NCBI GenBank assembly: GCA_002352135.1
Contig: DEHW01000202.1
Span: forward strand, 14,484-34,717
Direction: 5' to 3'
DNA: 20,234 bases
Origin: Lysobacterales bacterium UBA2790
GTDB taxonomy: Bacteria > Pseudomonadota > Gammaproteobacteria > Xanthomonadales > Xanthomonadaceae
Position numbers and translations under genes: made by a program
Notes under the pieces: generated by a model
Database searches by the model: none
What the model was told of the DNA's origin: nothing
Seen by the model: the letters and a program-made list of their open reading frames with translations, nothing else
Shown here: positions 15,311-20,234 of the stretch, in pieces
Layout: every line of letters begins with the position of its first letter
Numbering within the stretch: the first letter of the stretch is position 1

Positions 15311-15979
15311 TCAGTCGGCAAGCGGGTCCGGCTTCACCCGCACCACGCTGAGCTTGGGATCGCGAAACCACAGCTCGCCGCCCCGCGTCAGTTGCATCGA
15401 AACGATCAATTCCAAGCCAGTGGCTTCGTTCGCCGAAGGAATCCGGAAGCGCAATGAGCGCCGGTGCCAATCGCGCTCACCAACGTCCATGCCGGGACCT
15501 TGTTCACTGACCAGATCTGCTTTGCCAAACAGGGCATTGGAGCCAGCGCGAACGCCGCGCAAGATCACCTGCAGATCCGTCATGTCAAACGGTTCGTCAC
15601 CGTACTCGCTGGTCAGGTTCGCTTTGACATCAACAGAAAACTCAACCGTCTTGCCCTCCAATCCAGCGGTCGGAACATTCTGCGAAACCAGACCCCAGAC
15701 CTCCGGACCAACGCGTCGAAGGCTGAGCACGCCATCGCGTGCCGACATCTGATAGGAGCCGGTCGTCGCGTGCGCCGAAAGCGACCAGTTGGCGGGCTCG
15801 CCACTAAACGGATCGACATCGGAGAATTGCGGATTCAACAGATAGTTGCGGCCTGGTTTGCTGGGCGCGGAAATCGCTGCCGTTGTAGAGGGCGCGGTTT
15901 CCGCTGCTTCGCACTGCACCGTGGTGCCGAAACCGAAAGTCCCCAACAGCACGACCAGCACACATCGACCGATATTCAT
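15311..15979 (-). CDS. Secreted protein with a carbohydrate-binding-like jelly-roll domain
   Basis: 222 residues from ATG 15979, chosen because GGAG lies 8 bases upstream; a GTG at 15988 would add three residues. The N-terminus is a signal peptide (CVLVVLLGTFGFGTTV, then CEAAETA). The remainder reads as one beta-sandwich: it opens NYLLNPQFSDVDPFSGEPAN, continues with NWSL and VEFSVDVKA, and ends with ELWFRDPKLSVVRV. This order, a LxNPxF opening, a strand with VEFSVDVKA and a closing xWFDxVxL-like strand, is typical of CBM_4_9/galactose-binding-like folds. There is no catalytic domain. The function is unknown; it might bind glycans or help fold or anchor envelope material. It sits between gltX (32-base gap) and zur (37-base gap) on the same strand. 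Confidence 0.7.
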   Translation of the reverse strand: MNIGRCVLVVLLGTFGFGTTVQCEAAETAPSTTAAISAPSKPGRNYLLNPQFSDVDPFSGEPANWSLSAHATTGSYQMSARDGVLSLRRVGPEVWGLVSQNVPTAGLEGKTVEFSVDVKANLTSEYGDEPFDMTDLQVILRGVRAGSNALFGKADLVSEQGPGMDVGERDWHRRSLRFRIPSANEATGLELIVSMQLTRGGELWFRDPKLSVVRVKPDPLAD

Positions 15980-16011
15980 TGTTTCCACTCCAGAGCTGCC
16001 TGCAGCCGATC

Positions 16012-17406
16012 CTAACCGAGATGCTGCAGCGCCGCGTCAATTCGCTGAATTGCCCCCGCTTTGCCACAGAGATAGATCGTGTGGTCAATCGATGGCGACA
16101 CGCCGCCGCCGGTCACGGCCACACGCATCGGCTGAGCGATCTTGCCAATACCGAGCCCGAGTTCATCTGCCGTTGCCTGCAAGGCGTCATGGACACTGGC
16201 AGGCGACCAGTCCTGCAAGGATTTCAAGCGCGCTGCCACCGTCTCGACCACGGCCTTGCCAGGACGAAGCGTTTTCTCCACGGCTGCAGTGTCCCAGTCC
16301 CTGACCGGAGCAAACCACAAGGCCGCGCGTTCGGCCATTTCCTTCAAGGTCTTGACCCGATCACGCAAGGCGACCACCAGATCTGCGAGATCTGGCCCCT
16401 GACTTTCATCCAGGCCCTGCGCCTGAATATGCCAGCGCAGATGCGTCGCCACCGCCTCGGGATCGTCGGTCTTCAGGTAGTGCTGATTCAGCCAAGCCAG
16501 CTTGTCGTAATCGAAACGCGATGCCGCCCGGTTGACATTGCCGACATCAAAGGCCTGAATCATTTCGTCGATGGAGAAAATCTCCTGATCGCCATGCGAC
16601 CAGCCGAGTCGCACGATGTAGTTCAGCAGCGCATGCGGAAGATAGCCGTCGTCACGATACTGCATGACATTGACCGCGCCATGCCGCTTGGAGAGTTTGG
16701 CACCGTCAGCGCCATGGATCATCGGCAGGTGGGCGAAGGTTGGAATGCTGGCACCGAGTGCCTCGTAGATATTGATCTGGCGCGGTGTGTTGTTGATATG
16801 GTCATCGCCACGAATGACATCGGTGATACGCATGTCGATGTCATCGACCACAACAGCGAAGTTGTAGGTCGGGTGATCATCCGAGCGCCAGATGATCAGG
16901 TCATCCAACTCTTCGTTGCTCCACTCGATGGGTCCACGCACCTTGTCGTTGAAGATGACGCTGCCTGCGGCCGGATTGCGGAAGCGGATCACGCGATTGG
17001 GATCGTCCCGCACCGGTTCGTTGCGGTCGCGGTAGTAGCCGTTGTAGCGCGGCTTGCGTCCCTCGGCCATTGCCTGCTCACGCATGGCTTCGATTTCTTC
17101 CTTGCTCTCGTAGGCGTAATAGGCCTTGCCTGCCGCGACCAGATCCAGCGCGACCTGGCGATAGCGATCCATGCGATGGGTCTGGAAGATCGGTCCTTCC
17201 TGGTAATTCAGGCCCAACCAGTCCATCGCATCCAGAATGGCCTGCACGGCCTCGTCGGTGCTGCGCTCTCGATCCGTGTCCTCGATGCGCAGAACAAAAT
17301 CGCCGCCACGACGCTTGGCTTCCAGCCAGCAGTAAAGCGCGGTGCGCGCACCCCCGATATGGAGGAATCCTGTGGGGCTCGGTGCGAAGCGGGTACGGCA
17401 AGTCAT
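16012..17406 (-). CDS. gltX: Glutamate-tRNA ligase GltX
   Basis: 464 residues of a class I aminoacyl-tRNA synthetase that charges tRNA-Glu. The Rossmann HIGH-type motif is [19 protein letters not shown] (7-25), the IEDTDRERS block is at 41-49, and the KMSKS-type loop is GAKLSKRHG (235-243). The C-terminal helical anticodon-binding domain is complete. I prefer ATG 17406, where conserved sequence begins at once; a GTG at 17415 would add three residues. No clear Shine-Dalgarno is visible. A possible -10 box (TACAAT, 17441-17436) is on the same strand. It is the first gene of a probable transcript with the jelly-roll protein, zur and the M14-like hydrolase. Confidence 0.96.
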   Translation of the reverse strand: MTCRTRFAPSPTGFLHIGGARTALYCWLEAKRRGGDFVLRIEDTDRERSTDEAVQAILDAMDWLGLNYQEGPIFQTHRMDRYRQVALDLVAAGKAYYAYESKEEIEAMREQAMAEGRKPRYNGYYRDRNEPVRDDPNRVIRFRNPAAGSVIFNDKVRGPIEWSNEELDDLIIWRSDDHPTYNFAVVVDDIDMRITDVIRGDDHINNTPRQINIYEALGASIPTFAHLPMIHGADGAKLSKRHGAVNVMQYRDDGYLPHALLNYIVRLGWSHGDQEIFSIDEMIQAFDVGNVNRAASRFDYDKLAWLNQHYLKTDDPEAVATHLRWHIQAQGLDESQGPDLADLVVALRDRVKTLKEMAERAALWFAPVRDWDTAAVEKTLRPGKAVVETVAARLKSLQDWSPASVHDALQATADELGLGIGKIAQPMRVAVTGGGVSPSIDHTIYLCGKAGAIQRIDAALQHLG

Positions 17407-17594
17407 GGCGGGCACGGCAGCAGAAGGGGGCGCGGATTGTAGCGCAGGCCCACCAACCAGACCGCCTCAGCCCTTACCGCACTGTGCAGGATGAACTTCG
17501 CCATTCGCCATCGGTCACAACGCGCTCGCACCGCGCATGTCCGCAGCGGAATGCCTACAATCCAGCTCCCCGCAATTCAACCTTGGAGAACGCC
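17407..17594. promoter_or_regulatory. Divergent gltX / cyclophilin promoter region
   Basis: The 188-base gap has an identical 9-mer, CTACAATCC, in each orientation: minus strand 17442-17434 toward gltX and plus strand 17555-17563 toward the cyclophilin gene. Each contains TACAAT, five of six matches to the -10 consensus, 28-32 bases from its start codon. The -35 regions are weak. No coding sequence is seen in the rest. Confidence 0.45.
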
Positions 17595-18242
17595 ATGTTG
17601 CGTCAATTTACTCTTGGACTGAGCCTGCTCGCCGCGTTCGCCGGTGCCGTCTCTGCGCAAAACGAAACCCCTGCTGCACCCGCCAGCACCCCCACCGAGA
17701 CGGCGCTGCCCGCCAACCCAAGGGTCGCGTTGACAACCACGCTGGGGCAGATCGTGATCGAGCTGGACCCGGTCAAGGCGCCCAAATCCACCGAGAACTT
17801 TCTGACCTACGTGAAAGACGGTCATTACGCCGGAACGGTGTTCCATCGCGTGATCGACAACTTCATGGTTCAGGGCGGTGGCTTCACCGCTGACCTGCAG
17901 CTGAAACCCACACGCCCGGCCATCGAGAACGAAGCCAACAACGGCCTGTCCAATCTGCGCGGCACAGTATCAATGGCGCGCACCAACGAGCCGCATTCCG
18001 CGACCGCACAGTTCTTCATCAACGTGGTCGACAATCCGCGCCTCGATTTTGTCTCCGAGCAGAATGGCCTGTGGGGCTACGCGGTGTTCGGCAAGGTGGT
18101 CGAAGGCATGGACGTCGTCGACAAGATCCGCGCACTGGAAACGGGTGCACAAGGACCCTTGCCACGCGATGTGCCGAAGCAACCGGTTGTGATCGAGAAG
18201 GCCGAGGTCGTGGCAGCGGCCAGCGCCCAGCCTGCAGGCTGA
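17595..18242 (+). CDS. Exported cyclophilin-type peptidyl-prolyl cis-trans isomerase
   Basis: 215 residues with a signal peptide (FTLGLSLLAAFAGAVSAQ, cleavage near residue 22) and a Pro/Thr/Ala-rich linker to about residue 42. The cyclophilin domain at about 43-205 follows. Motifs: FHRVIDNFMVQGGGF (the catalytic Arg in FHRVI), ARTNEPHSATAQFFINV and the WGYAVFGKVVEGMDVVDKI closing block. The signal peptide places it in the periplasm as a folding helper, like PpiA; the core sequence is the short bacterial PpiA/PpiB type. GGAG lies seven bases before ATG 17595. It is followed on the same strand by lpxH, a pairing also found in enterobacteria (ppiB-lpxH). Confidence 0.93.
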   Translation: MLRQFTLGLSLLAAFAGAVSAQNETPAAPASTPTETALPANPRVALTTTLGQIVIELDPVKAPKSTENFLTYVKDGHYAGTVFHRVIDNFMVQGGGFTADLQLKPTRPAIENEANNGLSNLRGTVSMARTNEPHSATAQFFINVVDNPRLDFVSEQNGLWGYAVFGKVVEGMDVVDKIRALETGAQGPLPRDVPKQPVVIEKAEVVAAASAQPAG

Positions 18243-18265
18243 TCGGTGCCGCGCGCAAAGCCCGA

Positions 18266-18293
18266 GGTCGTCTGGCATCGCAAGCCAGCGACC
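18266..18293 (+). terminator. Hairpin 1 in the cyclophilin-lpxH gap
   Basis: GGTCG(T)CTGGC, loop ATCGCAA, GCCAGCGACC: ten paired bases with one bulged T, 24 bases after the cyclophilin stop. It has no U-run, so it may stabilise the upstream mRNA end rather than terminate. Confidence 0.4.
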
Positions 18294-18310
18294 GGCACGT
18301 CCGCCACGCC

Positions 18311-18338
18311 ACTCTGCCGCGCCCAGGCACGGCAGAGT
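18311..18338 (+). promoter_or_regulatory. Hairpin 2 in the cyclophilin-lpxH gap, just before lpxH
   Basis: ACTCTGCCG and CGGCAGAGT form a perfect 9-bp stem around a 10-base loop. It ends 14 bases before the lpxH ATG, so it lies in the lpxH leader. It may affect initiation or act as an attenuator. There is no U-run. Confidence 0.4.
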
Positions 18339-18352
18339 CTCGGGTGGCTTTG

Positions 18353-19075
18353 ATGGATCTATTCATCGCTGACCTTCATCTGGCCGAGGATCGCCCCGAC
18401 ATCAGCGCGCGATTCGAGGCCTTCCTGCACGACCAGGCTGCCGAAGCCCGGCGACTGTTCATTCTGGGCGATCTGTTCGAAGCCTGGCTCGGTGACGACG
18501 ACGACGCGGCGTTGGCAGCGTGGGTCGCCGACTCACTGCGAACACTGGCCGACAAGGGCGTCGAGCTCTTTTTCATGCGCGGCAACCGGGATTTTCTGCT
18601 CGGTGGCGACTACGCCGCACGGTGTCACATGCGTCTCCTCCCCGACCCGTGCGTCATCACGTTGGAGACTCACCCGACACTGCTGATGCACGGCGATTTG
18701 TTGTGTACGGATGACCTAGCGTATCAAGCGTTTCGACGCCAGTCGCGCGATCCCGTGTGGCAAGCCAATTTTCTTTCCCAGCCGCTTGCCGCACGACGCG
18801 CCTTCGCACAGCGGGCCAGAGAGGCCAGCAAGTCGCATCAAAGCCAGTTGGCCAGTCATATCACCGACGTCAACGCGGATACCGTGCGACGCACCTTGCA
18901 ACAGTTCGGCATCACCCGATTGATTCACGGCCACACCCATCGTCCAGCGCGACATCGCATCACACTGGACGACGCCGTCCCGGCGGAACGGATCGTGCTG
19001 GGCGACTGGTACACGCAGCAAAGTTCGCTGACGATCCGTGCCGAGGGCCTAAGCCTACTCCCCACGCCCACCTGA
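18353..19075 (+). CDS. lpxH: UDP-2,3-diacylglucosamine diphosphatase LpxH
   Basis: 240 residues of the calcineurin-like metallophosphoesterase fold, the usual LpxH length. It hydrolyses UDP-2,3-diacylglucosamine to lipid X and UMP in lipid A synthesis, at the inner face of the cytoplasmic membrane. The dimetal site is complete: DLH (D7, H9), GDLFEAWLGDD (D40), GNRD (N78), HGD (H113) and HGHTHRP (H192, H194). FEAWLGDDD is the LpxH-specific variant of the second motif. I chose ATG 18353, with GGTGG five bases upstream; an in-frame GTG at 18344 would add three residues. It follows the cyclophilin gene with a 110-base gap containing two hairpins. Confidence 0.94.
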   Translation: MDLFIADLHLAEDRPDISARFEAFLHDQAAEARRLFILGDLFEAWLGDDDDAALAAWVADSLRTLADKGVELFFMRGNRDFLLGGDYAARCHMRLLPDPCVITLETHPTLLMHGDLLCTDDLAYQAFRRQSRDPVWQANFLSQPLAARRAFAQRAREASKSHQSQLASHITDVNADTVRRTLQQFGITRLIHGHTHRPARHRITLDDAVPAERIVLGDWYTQQSSLTIRAEGLSLLPTPT

Positions 19076-19120
19076 GTTGGCGACGCAACGCCTCATCTGC
19101 GCAGCCGCCAGACGCTCTGT

Positions 19121-19126
19121 TATGCT
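19121..19126 (+). promoter_or_regulatory. Possible -10 box for the LEA14-like lipoprotein
   Basis: TATGCT, 24 bases before the ATG and after the lpxH stop; the -35 partner is not clear. The 74-base gap has room for a separate promoter. Confidence 0.3.
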
Positions 19127-19149
19127 TTTCCATACGCAGGAGAATGGTC

Positions 19150-19647
19150 ATGCCAAACAGCTTGATTCAGAAGTGCTTTTCGCGATTTTTCCTGAGCATT
19201 CTGCTCGCCGGGTGCGGGGTTCTGCTGAGTGCCTGCCAGTCGGGGCCGAAGGTGCGGATTTTTCCGCCTACCGCCAGCTTGCAAGAACTTCGGGTGGAGC
19301 CGTCGGGCCAGTGGGTATTGCTGCTCCGGCTGCAGAACTACAGCACGGTCGGCATGCGTTTGCAGGTGAGTTCGGCACAACTGAGCATCGACGGACTGCC
19401 GCCCATGACGCTCGCGGCATCTGAACCCGTGATGGTCGCTACCGGTTCGACCGAGATTCTGGAACTTCGCGTCGCACCGGATGCCTCGTTGCAGCAACGC
19501 ATCGACGCTGCCTTGCAATCGCGCAAGGGTGTTGGCTACAAGCTGAGCGGCGAGATCGTGTCGCTGGAGCCACGCGCGCGGCGCGACGCATTCGAGTTCA
19601 GCAGTTCACTGACGCCGATGCCCGGCCTGCCGGGCGTGTTGCGCTGA
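19150..19647 (+). CDS. LEA14-like (water stress/desiccation-type) lipoprotein
   Basis: 165 residues. The leader has two overlapping lipobox candidates, LLAGC (Cys22) and LLSAC (Cys29), followed by QSGPK; the second fits a normal signal length better. The mature part (about 35-155) is a single beta-sandwich: RVEPSGQWVLLLRLQNYSTV, then LSIDGLPPMTL. This matches the LEA14/WHy pattern, in which a strand ending in NYS/NPN is followed by a short strand and a turn. The family function in bacteria is unknown; envelope stress protection is a common guess. I chose ATG 19150 because AGGAG is seven bases upstream; ATG 19144 is too close to that site. It lies between lpxH and an acyl-CoA dehydrogenase, which says little about its role. 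Confidence 0.75.
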   Translation: MPNSLIQKCFSRFFLSILLAGCGVLLSACQSGPKVRIFPPTASLQELRVEPSGQWVLLLRLQNYSTVGMRLQVSSAQLSIDGLPPMTLAASEPVMVATGSTEILELRVAPDASLQQRIDAALQSRKGVGYKLSGEIVSLEPRARRDAFEFSSSLTPMPGLPGVLR

Positions 19648-19704
19648 CCCTCACGCGTTGCCCTCGCTTCGTCTCATTGCCACGACAACAACGGAACCTC
19701 CGCC

Positions 19705-20234
19705 ATGACTGCCTACCGCGCACCGCTGCATGACCTGCGATTCGCCCTTCATGACGTGCTTGATCTGCAGGCACATTGCGCCCGCCTGCCGATTGGCGAC
19801 GCCTGCAATCGGGAACTCAGCGACGCGATTTTGGACGAAGCGGCCCGCTTCGCCGAGCAGGTTCTCGCCCCGCTGAATGCGAGTGGTGATGCCGAGGGCT
19901 GTCATTTCGACCCGGAGAACGGCGAAGTTCGTACACCGGCGGGATTCAAGGAGGCCTTCGCGCAGTTCGCGGAAAACGGCTGGAGTGGCCTGACCGCTGC
20001 CGAAGAGGACGGAGGCCAAGGCCTGCCTGAGGTGCTTGGTGCGGTCTTCAAGGAACTCGTCGACGCCGCGAACCTGTCCTGGGGCAACTATCCGCTGCTC
20101 TCGCATGGCGCTGTCAATGCCATCAAACATCACGGCGAGGCTTGGCAGCAGCAGGTGTTTCTGCGCCCCATCGTGGAAGGTCGCTGGACCGGCACGATGT
20201 GCCTGACCGAACCGCATTGCGGCACCGACCTCGG
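19705..20234 (+). CDS. Acyl-CoA dehydrogenase, N-terminal part, 3' end outside window
   Basis: The first 176 codons of a flavoprotein acyl-CoA dehydrogenase. The N-terminal segment MTAYRAPLHDLRFALHDVLD (1-20) matches the extended leader of the long (about 590-600 residue) class of bacterial acyl-CoA dehydrogenases, not short ones that start at the alpha domain. The N-terminal helical domain follows (ELSDAILDEAARFAEQVLAP), then GWSGLTAAEEDGGQGLPEVL and TGTMCLTEPHCGTDLG, the start of the middle FAD-contacting beta domain (usually LTEPQAGSD or CGTD types). The catalytic base would lie beyond the window. It probably oxidises acyl-CoA in fatty-acid breakdown; chain length is not inferable. The ATG at 19705 is 57 bases after the lipoprotein stop, with a weak CGGA-type ribosome site. 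Confidence 0.9.
   Translation, partial: MTAYRAPLHDLRFALHDVLDLQAHCARLPIGDACNRELSDAILDEAARFAEQVLAPLNASGDAEGCHFDPENGEVRTPAGFKEAFAQFAENGWSGLTAAEEDGGQGLPEVLGAVFKELVDAANLSWGNYPLLSHGAVNAIKHHGEAWQQQVFLRPIVEGRWTGTMCLTEPHCGTDL

Noticed and set aside
15979..17442. Long plus-strand open frame (487 codons) opposite gltX
   Set aside because: It lies fully antisense to an unmistakable gltX; the frame is open because of the GC bias of codon third positions and its translation looks like no protein family.
1..20234. CRISPR arrays, insertion sequences, phage genes, tRNA or rRNA
   Set aside because: No regularly spaced repeats, transposase or integrase signatures, or RNA gene features were seen on either strand by reading; a tool-based scan was not possible.

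Overview
The window is GC-rich chromosomal DNA packed with housekeeping-type genes and short gaps. It carries ubiquinone hydroxylases, the AmgK/MurU muropeptide-salvage pair, LpxH, GltX, a ZnuD-like TonB receptor and a Zur-type regulator. This set and the protein styles point to a Gram-negative gammaproteobacterium, most likely of the Lysobacterales (Xanthomonadales) or a near relative. That placement is inference from gene content; there is no rRNA here. I see no insertion sequence, phage gene, CRISPR array, tRNA or rRNA.

Layout. Positions 1-702 (+) hold the C-terminal part of a DUF4105-like membrane protein. Positions 739-3636 (-) hold a large chemoreceptor with HAMP, PAS and a C-terminal zinc-binding CZB domain. 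Its natural N-terminus appears to start at 3711 but is cut by an in-frame TAG. Positions 3877-6349 (-) hold ubiH followed by a UbiI/UbiF-type hydroxylase. Diverging from these is a tight five-gene (+) run at 6444-10221: a BtuM/DUF6580-like membrane protein, PduO-type cobalamin adenosyltransferase, a histone-deacetylase-family enzyme, amgK and murU. Four of the five junctions are overlaps or gaps of 10 bases or less. A 51-residue ribosomal protein bTHX gene at 10278-10433 (-) lies downstream of a MerC-family gene (10520-10963, -). MerC is divergent from a histidine-rich ZnuD-like TonB receptor (11126-13318, +). The gap between them carries two inverted, Zur-box-like 16-mers. Convergent to znuD is a (-) run in the order gltX, secreted jelly-roll protein, zur, secreted M14-like zinc hydrolase (17406 down to 13371). 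Finally, on (+), come a periplasmic cyclophilin, lpxH, a LEA14-like lipoprotein and the start of an acyl-CoA dehydrogenase that runs off the end.

How the genes fit together. The most coherent module is zinc handling: the Zur regulator, the ZnuD-like receptor, MerC, the M14-like metallohydrolase and possibly the CZB chemoreceptor, with candidate Zur operators facing both merC and znuD. The second module couples cobalamin uptake and adenosylation to cell-wall sugar salvage through an HDAC-family enzyme whose substrate is unknown. The points most worth a second look are the amber codon in the chemoreceptor, the Shine-Dalgarno-masking hairpin in front of bTHX, the paired Zur-like boxes, and the BtuM-PduO-HDAC-AmgK-MurU run. 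I did not identify a wholly new system. These are new-looking combinations of known families.
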